DNA of 14,450 nucleotides from Bacteroidota bacterium (GTDB lineage: Bacteria; Bacteroidota; Bacteroidia; Bacteroidales; Prolixibacteraceae), in contig JAUZOB010000051.1 in the NCBI GenBank assembly GCA_030706665.1, positions 1 through 14,450 of the forward strand. The letters run 5' to 3'. How positions within the stretch are numbered: position 1 is the first letter of the stretch; each line of letters starts with the position of its first letter. A model generated the notes under the pieces. It saw nothing but the letters and a program-made list of their open reading frames with translations, searched no databases and was not told the DNA's origin. Shown one piece after another: positions 5,515 through 12,738 of the stretch. A program made the position numbers and the translations under genes.

Positions 5515-7884
5515 TTAAAAGAATTGATCATCCTGACTTTTCGATTGCTGCTGTTGTTGTGGCTGTTGTTGTTGTGGCGAAGCACCTTCGCCTCCACAGT
5601 TGAGGTTGACATTAAAATTCTGAGGCATGACAAATTTCTCGGACTGAGAATAGCCTAAGCCGGGATCAGCATAAACTTTTTTCATGAAATATCCGAAGAC
5701 CGGAAGTGCTGCATTGTTACCTTGTCCTGCACTGTCCTCAAAGTGAATGCTTCGGATGTCAGCCCCGGTCCAGACTCCTGCAACCAAACGGGGGAGTATA
5801 CCCATAAACCATCCGTCCGATTGATTTTGGGTTGTTCCGGTTTTGCCAGCCATCTCTGCCTTGAAGCCTCCGTAATCGGCATTCCATCTTAGACGTTTGG
5901 CTGTTCCCTGATCTACAACTCCTCTGAGCAGATTGACCATTAGGAATGCGGTTTGTTCGTCAATTGCTTCTTGTTGATCTGATTTGAACTGAGAAATGGC
6001 ATTCCCGTTTTTATCTTCGATTCGGGTGACAAATATTGGTTTTGAATAAACGCCTTTGTTTACAAATGTTCCGTAAGCTCCGACCATTTCATAGAGAGAG
6101 ATGTCAGAGGTTCCGAGAAATATTGAAGGGACAGGATCAATAGGACTATAGACACCCATTTTTTGCATTACCGTCACTACATTTTCCGGATTAAACTGCT
6201 TCATGATCCATGCCGAAATCTGGTTTACCGAATTAGCCAGTCCCCATTTCAAACTGACCATCTGACCTTCCTTGCCGGTTCTTCCTGCATTCTTAGCTGT
6301 CCATGTTGATCCGTCGGATAATTGGAATGAGACAGGAGCATTGGGCACCATCGTGCAAGGAGTAAAACCGTTTTGCATGGCAAGAGTGTAAAGGAATGGT
6401 TTCACGGTCGATCCGACCTGCCTTTTCCCTGTTTTTACCATGTCGTACATGAAATGTTTGAAATCGGGTCCGCCTACATAAGCTTTTACGTAGCCAGTCT
6501 GGGGTTCCATTACCATCATTGAGGATCGCAGATAGCCCAGATAGTATTTTATAGAGTCCATAGGGCTCATCACAACGTTTTTATCTCCATGCCATGTAAA
6601 AACAGTCATCGGGATACGGGTGTTAAATTCATCACGTATCTCACGGTCGCTTTTCCCGGCCAGACGGGATACCCGATAACGTTCGCTTTGTTTCATCGCT
6701 CGGTCAAGGATATCCTTTATTTCCTGATCGCTAAGATTGTTAGCGAAGGGCGGATTTTTAAAGGTTCTCATCCTTTTATCGAATTCAGGCTGGAAATAGT
6801 CTTTTAGATGATGGACAACTGCTTCTTCTGCATATTTCTGCATTCTAGAATCAATCGTTGTATAGATCTTTAATCCATCGGTATAAAGGTTATGAGGGGT
6901 TCCGTCTGGTCTCAGATTCTTATTACACCATCCATAAAGTGGATTTGATTCCCATTCAAGAGAGTCTTCATGATATTTTTGCATTTGCCAGGAAGCATAA
7001 TCAGATCTTACCGGTTTGTCGGCTGTAAGAATTTGACGCAGGTATTCACGGAAATAAGGAGCCGGCCCGCTTTTAAAATCTGCAGCATGATATTTTAATC
7101 CCAAAGGAAGGTTCTTTAATGAATCGTATTGTTCCTGGGTGATGTAATCGTATTTTAGCATTTGACTCAATACTACATTACGACGCTGAAGGGTTTCTTC
7201 CGGACGGCGAAGCGGATTATAATATGCGGGGTTCTTACACATCCCGATTAATGTTGCTGCTTCCTGAATTTCCAGTTTATCAGGGGTCGTGTCGAAGTAT
7301 ATTTGAGAGGCTGACTGTATGCCGACAGCAAGGTTCACAAAATCGAACTTGTTGAGGTACATGGTCAGAATTTCTTCTTTGGTGTATCTTTTCTCGAGTT
7401 TAACGGCAATAACCCATTCTCTGAATTTACGAACTCCAAATGAAATAGGATTGGAATAATGCTGTCTGGGGAAAAGTTGCTTTGCCAACTGTTGAGAGAG
7501 AGTACTTCCTCCTCCGGATCCTGAATTTAACGTTAGAATTCCCCAGAAGACCCTGCCTAATCCCCAAACATCTACTCCTGAATGTTTGAAGAAACGGACG
7601 TCTTCGGTAGCGACCAATGCATTGATTACATTTGGACTGATTTCATTGTATTCAGCACCTGTCCGGTTTTCTTTGAAAAAAGTTCCTAAGACCTTTCCGT
7701 CTGATGAGATAACTTCGGATGCTAAGGAATTGCGGGGGTTATCCAACTCTTCAAAGGTTGGCATCTTGCCAAAAACGCCCAGTGAGATTAAGACAAACAA
7801 TAGTATAACACCGAGAATTCCAAATCCGAATATTTTCCAGAATACCTTTATGTATTTACTGTATGACGTATCCTCTTTATTCAT
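5515..7884 (-). CDS. mrcA: Penicillin-binding protein 1A (bifunctional transglycosylase/transpeptidase)
   Basis: Class A PBP that polymerises lipid II into glycan strands and cross-links stem peptides in the periplasm, anchored in the inner membrane. A short cytoplasmic tail leads into one membrane segment (about residues 15-38). The GT51 glycosyltransferase domain follows: ATEDVRFFKHSGVD with catalytic Glu94, GGGSTLSQQLAKQLF (124-138) and RKFREWVIAVKLE...EILTMYLN (152-178). The transpeptidase domain carries SxxK as Ser492-Thr-Val-Lys495, SxN as Ser552-Val-Asn554 and KTG as Lys681-Thr-Gly683. All expected catalytic motifs are present and the length of 789 residues is normal. The tail is unusual: a glutamine tract (771-774 and 776-780, interrupted by Pro775) then SKSQDDQFF. 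A TATCTTTG element lies 27-34 nt upstream of the ATG. It diverges from topA. The symbol is by analogy; ponA is also used. Confidence 0.95.
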   Translation of the reverse strand: MNKEDTSYSKYIKVFWKIFGFGILGVILLFVLISLGVFGKMPTFEELDNPRNSLASEVISSDGKVLGTFFKENRTGAEYNEISPNVINALVATEDVRFFKHSGVDVWGLGRVFWGILTLNSGSGGGSTLSQQLAKQLFPRQHYSNPISFGVRKFREWVIAVKLEKRYTKEEILTMYLNKFDFVNLAVGIQSASQIYFDTTPDKLEIQEAATLIGMCKNPAYYNPLRRPEETLQRRNVVLSQMLKYDYITQEQYDSLKNLPLGLKYHAADFKSGPAPYFREYLRQILTADKPVRSDYASWQMQKYHEDSLEWESNPLYGWCNKNLRPDGTPHNLYTDGLKIYTTIDSRMQKYAEEAVVHHLKDYFQPEFDKRMRTFKNPPFANNLSDQEIKDILDRAMKQSERYRVSRLAGKSDREIRDEFNTRIPMTVFTWHGDKNVVMSPMDSIKYYLGYLRSSMMVMEPQTGYVKAYVGGPDFKHFMYDMVKTGKRQVGSTVKPFLYTLAMQNGFTPCTMVPNAPVSFQLSDGSTWTAKNAGRTGKEGQMVSLKWGLANSVNQISAWIMKQFNPENVVTVMQKMGVYSPIDPVPSIFLGTSDISLYEMVGAYGTFVNKGVYSKPIFVTRIEDKNGNAISQFKSDQQEAIDEQTAFLMVNLLRGVVDQGTAKRLRWNADYGGFKAEMAGKTGTTQNQSDGWFMGILPRLVAGVWTGADIRSIHFEDSAGQGNNAALPVFGYFMKKVYADPGLGYSQSEKFVMPQNFNVNLNCGGEGASPQQQQPQQQQQSKSQDDQFF
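5545..5574 (-). repeat. CAA/CAG trinucleotide tract encoding a poly-Gln tail
   Basis: Ten codons near the 3' end of the PBP gene are CAA or CAG except for one CCA, giving QQQQ-P-QQQQQ (residues 771-780). The tract includes two near-copies of the unit seen on the plus strand as CTGTTGTTGTGG. Such a tract can change length by slippage without harming the catalytic domains, because it lies after the transpeptidase domain. Length variation itself is inferred. Confidence 0.75.
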
Positions 7885-7910
7885 AAATCAATCCGTTTTT
7901 TTTAGTATCG

Positions 7911-7918
7911 CAAAGATA
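7911..7918 (-). promoter_or_regulatory. Candidate -7 promoter element for the PBP gene
   Basis: On the minus strand this is TATCTTTG, an exact TAnnTTTG match, placed so that transcription would begin about 20 nt ahead of the ATG at 7884. No clear TTG -33 element lies at the usual distance. Confidence 0.45.
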
Positions 7919-8004
7919 GTTGAAATATGAGGAGTGAAATCATGTTTTATAAAATTGCTAAAAAATGTTTAACAGCAAAGCTACAATTACAAGGGATTGT
8001 TCTA

Positions 8005-8012
8005 TAATTTTG
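8005..8012 (+). promoter_or_regulatory. Candidate -7 promoter element upstream of topA
   Basis: TAATTTTG matches TAnnTTTG exactly and would start a transcript about 80 nt before the topA ATG. A competing arrangement is TTTG (8038-8041) as a -33 element with TAATTTG (8063-8069) as a -7 with one base missing from its spacer; this would give a leader of about 25 nt. The sequence does not decide between them. Confidence 0.3.
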
Positions 8013-8024
8013 GGTTTTGAATTA

Positions 8025-8053
8025 AAAAGCTAAAAAATTTGAACTTAGCTTTT
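8025..8053. promoter_or_regulatory. Inverted repeat in the PBP-topA divergent region
   Basis: AAAAGCTAA (8025-8033) and TTAGCTTTT (8045-8053) are perfect inverted copies, separated by 11 nt. The right arm ends 45 nt before the topA ATG and overlaps the candidate topA promoters. It is not followed by a T tract beyond the stem on the plus side, so an operator for a dimeric regulator or a leader hairpin is likelier than a terminator. High A+T makes a chance match possible. Confidence 0.25.
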
Positions 8054-8098
8054 GATTTGCTTTAATTTGCAAAAAAATCAAGACCTGAACGCTCAATT

Positions 8099-10441
8099 AT
8101 GACGGAAGAAAATCTGGTGATTGTTGAGTCTCCAGCCAAGGCGAAGACTATAGAGAAATTTCTGGGAGGAAATTTTCTGGTAAAATCCAGTTTCGGGCAT
8201 ATCCGGGATTTGGATAAAAAAGAATTTGGTGTAGACATCAAAAACCATTATGCTCCGCAATATATAATCTCGGAGGACAAGAAAAAAATCGTTTCTGAAC
8301 TCAAGAAGCTTTCACAGCAAGCCAAGATGGTTTGGATCGCTTCCGATGAAGACCGCGAGGGAGAGGCTATTGCATGGCACCTGGCGGAAGTTCTTGAACT
8401 AAAGGAAGAGAAGACAAAACGTATCGTCTTTCATGAGATTACAAAGGATGCTATTTTGCATGCAATTGAAAATCCACGGCCTCTTAACCGCAGTCTTGTT
8501 GATGCACAGCAGGCCCGCAGGGTTCTCGATCGCTTGGTAGGGTTTGAAGTATCTCCGGTACTTTGGAAAAAAGTAAAACCATCACTTTCGGCAGGACGTG
8601 TTCAGTCGGTTGCTGTCCGACTTATCGTTGAGAGAGAAAGAGAGATCATTCATTTTACAAGTAATTCTTCATTCAAGGTATCGGCAATATTTAAAGTTAA
8701 AGATGCTAAAGGCAGGCTTGTTGACCTAAAGGCAGAGTTGCCTCACCGTTTTGAAAAATATGAAGATGCAGTTGCTTTTCTGCAAAGGTGTCAGGATGCA
8801 GCCTATTCAGTAGGTGATGTTGTGACAAAGCCCTCGCGTAGGTCGCCGGCGCCTCCTTTTACTACTTCTACACTTCAACAGGAAGCCAGCCGGAAACTGG
8901 GTTATTCGGTGTCGCAAACAATGTCTGTTGCTCAGCGGTTGTATGAAGAGGGGAAGATTACTTATATGAGAACGGACTCGGTTAACCTCTCTCAATTGGC
9001 TATCAACACAGCGAAGAAGGTTATTACTGAGACTTTGGGTGAGAAATATGTCCATTCACGTCAGTATAAGACCAAATCCAAAGGAGCACAGGAAGCTCAC
9101 GAAGCAATTCGTCCGGCATATATGGATCAGGAAACTATTACGGGAAGTTCTCAGGAGAGAAAGTTATATGAACTAATCTGGAAAAGGACATTGGCTTCAC
9201 AGATGAGTGATGCTGAGCTGGAAAAAACAACTGTAACTATTCATATTTCAACTTCTGAAGAACATTTTGTTGCAACAGGCGAAGTCTTGCGTTTTGATGG
9301 TTTCCTGAGAGTTTATATGGAATCCATTGACGATGAAGAAGAGGGAAGAGAAGATAAATTGTTGCCTCCTCTTGCTATTGGCGATGAATTGAAATGTGAC
9401 CATATAGATGCTGTTGAACGTTTTTCGCAACGCCCGCCACGTTATACAGAGGCCAGCCTGGTTCGTAAACTCGAAGAATTAGGGATTGGCCGTCCTTCTA
9501 CTTATGCTCCGATTATCACAACTATTCAGCAACGCGGATATGTGGTAAAAGAAGACAGGGAAGGAACAGAGCGCCAATTTATGACCATAAATCTCACTGG
9601 TAAGGAGATTGTTGAGAAAATTCAGAAAGAAGTCTTTGGTACTGAAAAGTCTAAACTTTTTCCTACAGATATTGGAATCGTTGTAAATGATTACCTGACA
9701 AAGAATTTTGAGAAGGTGATGGATTTCAATTTTACAGCTAAAGTTGAAAAGGAATTTGATGAAATTGCCGAAGGACACAGGGTATGGAATGAGATGATCG
9801 ATGATTTCTATAAACCTTTTCATGTAACGGTTGAAAATGCATTGAATAACTCAGAAAGAGCAAATGCCGAACGTATTCTGGGAACAGACCCCGAGTCAGG
9901 TAAACCTGTTTTTGTTAAAATCGGCAGGTACGGCCCCTTGGTTCAAATAGGAGAAACCGGAGATAAAGAGACAACTGAAAAGCCTCGTTTTGCAAGTCTG
10001 AATCCTGGGATGAGCATTGAAACCATTACTCTGGAAGAAGCGTTGGTATTGTTCCGCTTGCCACGAGAGGTAGGAGAATACGAAGGGAAGAAAATTACGG
10101 TTGCAATTGGTCGCTTTGGCCCTTATGTCAGGTTTGACAACAAGTTTGTATCACTGCAAAAGAATGTTGATGATCCTTATTCCATTACTTGCGAAAGAGC
10201 AATCGAACTAATTGAAGCTAAAAGAGAAAAAGATAGGAACGCGGTCATTCAATCCTTTGACGAAGAACCTGATTTGCGTATTCTGAATGGACGATGGGGT
10301 CCATATATCTCTTTTAAGAAGGAAAACTTTAAAATCCCGAAGAGCACAGATCCAAAGGAACTTACGCTGGAGGCTTGTCGAAAAATTATAGCTGATAGTG
10401 CATCGGCTCCTAAAAAGACATCAAGGAGAACAAAAAAATAG
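8099..10441 (+). CDS. topA: DNA topoisomerase I (type IA)
   Basis: Relaxes negatively supercoiled DNA by single-strand cleavage, enzyme attachment through a 5'-phosphotyrosine, and strand passage. The Toprim domain shows NLVIVESPAKAKTIEKFLG (5-23, Glu10) and ASDEDREGEAIAWHL (81-95), with metal-binding Asp83, Asp85 and Glu87. The active-site tyrosine is Tyr289 in ITYMRTDSVNLS. SLSAGRVQSVAVRLIVERE (162-180) and EELGIGRPSTYAPII (459-473) are further type IA signatures. The C-terminus has three topoisomerase C-terminal repeats, seen as GRYGPLVQIG (609-618), GRFGPYVRFD (671-680) and GRWGPYISFK (731-740), then a basic tail. There are no CxxC zinc-finger pairs, unlike E. coli TopA. The length of 780 residues is typical of this shorter form. 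The gene diverges from the PBP gene and ends in its own terminator. Confidence 0.97.
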   Translation: MTEENLVIVESPAKAKTIEKFLGGNFLVKSSFGHIRDLDKKEFGVDIKNHYAPQYIISEDKKKIVSELKKLSQQAKMVWIASDEDREGEAIAWHLAEVLELKEEKTKRIVFHEITKDAILHAIENPRPLNRSLVDAQQARRVLDRLVGFEVSPVLWKKVKPSLSAGRVQSVAVRLIVEREREIIHFTSNSSFKVSAIFKVKDAKGRLVDLKAELPHRFEKYEDAVAFLQRCQDAAYSVGDVVTKPSRRSPAPPFTTSTLQQEASRKLGYSVSQTMSVAQRLYEEGKITYMRTDSVNLSQLAINTAKKVITETLGEKYVHSRQYKTKSKGAQEAHEAIRPAYMDQETITGSSQERKLYELIWKRTLASQMSDAELEKTTVTIHISTSEEHFVATGEVLRFDGFLRVYMESIDDEEEGREDKLLPPLAIGDELKCDHIDAVERFSQRPPRYTEASLVRKLEELGIGRPSTYAPIITTIQQRGYVVKEDREGTERQFMTINLTGKEIVEKIQKEVFGTEKSKLFPTDIGIVVNDYLTKNFEKVMDFNFTAKVEKEFDEIAEGHRVWNEMIDDFYKPFHVTVENALNNSERANAERILGTDPESGKPVFVKIGRYGPLVQIGETGDKETTEKPRFASLNPGMSIETITLEEALVLFRLPREVGEYEGKKITVAIGRFGPYVRFDNKFVSLQKNVDDPYSITCERAIELIEAKREKDRNAVIQSFDEEPDLRILNGRWGPYISFKKENFKIPKSTDPKELTLEACRKIIADSASAPKKTSRRTKK

Positions 10442-10478
10442 AATAAAAGGCAGACTTATTTCAAGTCTGCCTTTTATT
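10442..10478 (+). terminator. topA intrinsic terminator
   Basis: Perfect 16-bp stem (10442-10457 with 10463-10478) around the 5-nt loop ATTTC, with the core GGCAGACTT/AAGTCTGCC and A-rich/T-rich flanks ending in CCTTTTATTATTTT. It begins on the base after the topA stop codon. The A tract before it means it could also work weakly in reverse. It separates topA from the downstream arginase-fold gene. Confidence 0.9.
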
Positions 10479-10494
10479 ATTTTACAAAATGCAA

Positions 10495-10502
10495 TATTTT
10501 TG
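10495..10502 (+). promoter_or_regulatory. Candidate -7 promoter element for the arginase-fold gene
   Basis: TATTTTTG is an exact TAnnTTTG match, just after the topA terminator and 37 nt before the ATG at 10540. It supports independent transcription of the downstream gene. No convincing -33 element is visible. Confidence 0.4.
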
Positions 10503-10539
10503 AATCGGGTGAATAATTTTTAATAAGCCGGATAACACT

Positions 10540-11685
10540 ATGGAATTAACTTATTTTTTTGAATCATCTCCTGTTTGGTTGCTGAAAGATAGAAAGCAAA
10601 GAGTTGGAAATTTAAGAGATCACATCGATTTTGGAGTTCCGGTGAATGGAATTGAATCATACAAGCTAGCTATCATTGGAGTGACAGATGAGCGGAACTC
10701 GGATAACAAAGGGTGCGGTCAGGGACCAGATAAGATAAGAGAAGAATTATACAATCTGGCTTGGAATTTCAATGAACTGAAGATCGTCGATCTTGGAAAT
10801 CTGATACAAGGGAATACAATCGATGATAGTTACTCTGCGCTTAAAATGGTGTGCGAGTTGTTGATGGAAGCAAATGTAACAGTTATTGTTCTTGGGGCTG
10901 ATCAGGATTTGACATACGGACTATTCAATGCTTACAATACTGACAAACAGATAAATCTATTGTGCGTTGATTCTGCATTTGATTTGACTCCTGTAATATC
11001 TGATTTTAATGCTTCCTGTTGGTTGAACGGCTTATTACATCCCAAAATTCAGAATCTGAGAAATGTTTCTTTTCTGGCTTATCAAACATATTTTGTAGGA
11101 GAAGAACTACTGCGTCTTACCAGAGAAAAGTTTTTTGACGAATTGCGTCTTGGAATACTCAGAAATAAGATGGACGTGGCAGAACCTTATTTCCGCGATT
11201 CGGATCTTGTCAGTTTTGACATCTCAAGTATCCGATCTGCAGATGCTCCGGCACATGTTAACGCGGGTCCGAATGGATTATATGGCGAAGAAGCTTGTGC
11301 CCTTGCACGCTATGCAGGAATAAGTGATCGGTTGACAATCTTTGGATTGTTCGGAATGAATCCATCTCTTGATTTCCGAAATATATCGGCTGAATTATCT
11401 GCTCAGATAATCTGGTATTTTATTGAGGGATTTTATTTTAGAAGGAAGGATTATCCTGCCGGAAGTCTTGAAAACTACACTCGTTTTTACGTGGAGATCG
11501 ATGATATTGATTTTCCGCTGGTGTTTTATAAAAGTTCGGGTTCCGATCGATGGTGGATGGAACTGACGTGGGATGGAGAACCGGTAAGAACGACAGTCGT
11601 TTCCTGTACGGAAGATGACTATAAGACTGCCTGCAAAAGTGAAGTTCCTGAAAGTTGGTGGCGTAACTATCGAAAAGGGAAATAA
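10540..11685 (+). CDS. Arginase/formiminoglutamase-fold protein with degenerate metal site
   Basis: A 381-residue protein whose core follows the arginase/agmatinase/formiminoglutamase (ureohydrolase) fold, but whose catalytic motifs are eroded. LGADQDLT (118-125) replaces GGDHS, so the metal-binding His is Gln122. VDSAFD (143-148) replaces DAHxD, keeping Asp144 and Asp148 but with Ala146 for His. SFDISS (225-230) replaces SxDxDxxD, keeping Asp227 but with Ser229 for the second Asp. Three of six manganese ligands are therefore missing, and ureohydrolase activity is unlikely. GCGQGPDKIREELYNL (58-73) matches the family's N-terminal GxxxGPxxIR block. About 70 C-terminal residues (from about 312) lie outside the usual fold and are rich in Trp and Tyr. 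No signal peptide, so cytoplasmic. It sits 90 nt upstream of porP on the same strand. It may be annotated elsewhere as formimidoylglutamase; its true role is unknown. Confidence 0.75.
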   Translation: MELTYFFESSPVWLLKDRKQRVGNLRDHIDFGVPVNGIESYKLAIIGVTDERNSDNKGCGQGPDKIREELYNLAWNFNELKIVDLGNLIQGNTIDDSYSALKMVCELLMEANVTVIVLGADQDLTYGLFNAYNTDKQINLLCVDSAFDLTPVISDFNASCWLNGLLHPKIQNLRNVSFLAYQTYFVGEELLRLTREKFFDELRLGILRNKMDVAEPYFRDSDLVSFDISSIRSADAPAHVNAGPNGLYGEEACALARYAGISDRLTIFGLFGMNPSLDFRNISAELSAQIIWYFIEGFYFRRKDYPAGSLENYTRFYVEIDDIDFPLVFYKSSGSDRWWMELTWDGEPVRTTVVSCTEDDYKTACKSEVPESWWRNYRKGK

Positions 11686-11697
11686 GTGCTGCAGATT

Positions 11698-11705
11698 TAA
11701 ATTTG
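11698..11705 (+). promoter_or_regulatory. Candidate -7 promoter element for the T9SS operon
   Basis: TAAATTTG is an exact TAnnTTTG match in the 90-nt gap before porP. It predicts a start near 11712 and a leader of about 65 nt. No TTG -33 element is seen at the expected spacing. No terminator was found between the arginase-fold gene and porP, so read-through from that gene is also possible. Confidence 0.4.
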
Positions 11706-11775
11706 TTATTTTTCCTCTTTCCACATAATTAATAATCATTTTTTGCGTTAGAGATGTAGACTGTCTGGCTGATCA

Positions 11776-12738
11776 ATGCTTATGAAAAATGTATTTTCAT
11801 TTTTATTTTTTCTAATAATCCTTAACTTAGCAGCAATTGCCCAGCAGGATCCTCAGTTTAGCCAGAACATGTTTAATCAAGCATCTGTAAATCCGGGCTA
11901 TGTTGGTTCCGGAGATAATGCTAATTTATTACTGCTTAGTCGTTACCAATGGGTAGGATTTGCGGGAAGTCCTCGCACAAATGTGTTTAATGTTGACGCT
12001 CCGGTTAATCTTTTTGGTGTTACTAGTGGTGTTGGTTTGACTGTCATGAGTGATAAAATAGGCTTTGAATCTGATGTATTGGTGAATTTGATCTATGCAT
12101 ATCAAAAAAAAACAGCAAACGGGAATTTGGGAATAGGATTTTCTTTGGGGTTCTTTAATTATGGGTTAAATCCTCAATGGGTTTATCCTGAAGATGGAAA
12201 TGTCTCAGTTGATCAGGATAATTCAATTCCGACTAATGGGAAAAAAAGTAGTCAGGTTGCGACTGATCTTGGTTTAGGATTGTTTTATCAATCGTCTCAA
12301 TTTTATGTAGGAGCATCTGCGAAGCATTTAAATCGGCCGTCTCTTACATTTGAGAATCTGAGCAGCTATTTTATTGAAAGGAATTATTATTTAACAAGTG
12401 GTTATAATTTTCAACTCCCCATACCGGGTTTTGAATTGCGGCCCTCAATGTTTATAAAATCTGATGGGGCCAGTTATCAAGTAGATCTGAATACCAATTT
12501 GGTTTATGAAGACAGGTTATGGGGTGGATTAAGTTACCGTATCGATGACGGATTTGTTATTTTATTGGGAGCTGAAATGCTGAGTGGATTAAAGGTTGGG
12601 TATGCTTTTGACGTAACAACTTCGGCTATAGCAAAAGGTGGTTTTGGGTCCCATGAATTTTTTGTAGGTTATTCGTTTAAGCTGCAAAAGAATAAGAATA
12701 ATAGTAATAATAAGTATAAGAGCGTTAGATTTTTGTAA
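11776..12738 (+). CDS. porP: PorP/SprF-family type IX secretion outer-membrane protein
   Basis: An outer-membrane beta-barrel protein of the PorP/SprF family, associated with the PorK-PorN (GldK-GldN) ring of the type IX secretion system. A signal peptide covers residues 1-22 (hydrophobic FLFFLIILNLAAIA, cleavage before QQDPQF). The diagnostic N-terminus follows: QQDPQFSQNMFNQASVNPGYVGS (23-45), then SRYQWVGFAGSPRTNVFNVDAPV (55-77). The rest alternates short amphipathic strands with glycine and aromatic residues, as in a barrel, with segments such as GVGLTVMSDKIGF and VGYSFKL near the end. The length of 320 residues is typical. ATG at 11776 is used, but Met3 at 11782 (MKNVFSF) gives an equally good signal peptide. 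It is the first gene of the operon; its TAA stop directly abuts the gldK ATG, which suggests translational coupling. Confidence 0.93.
   Translation: MLMKNVFSFLFFLIILNLAAIAQQDPQFSQNMFNQASVNPGYVGSGDNANLLLLSRYQWVGFAGSPRTNVFNVDAPVNLFGVTSGVGLTVMSDKIGFESDVLVNLIYAYQKKTANGNLGIGFSLGFFNYGLNPQWVYPEDGNVSVDQDNSIPTNGKKSSQVATDLGLGLFYQSSQFYVGASAKHLNRPSLTFENLSSYFIERNYYLTSGYNFQLPIPGFELRPSMFIKSDGASYQVDLNTNLVYEDRLWGGLSYRIDDGFVILLGAEMLSGLKVGYAFDVTTSAIAKGGFGSHEFFVGYSFKLQKNKNNSNNKYKSVRFL

Noticed and set aside
9479..9823. 114-codon minus-strand frame inside topA
   Set aside because: It is antisense to conserved TopA sequence, with no start context and no recognisable domain.
11395..11739. 114-codon minus-strand frame over the 3' end of the arginase-fold gene
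   Set aside because: It is antisense to a real gene and runs over the candidate porP promoter; its product resembles no known family.
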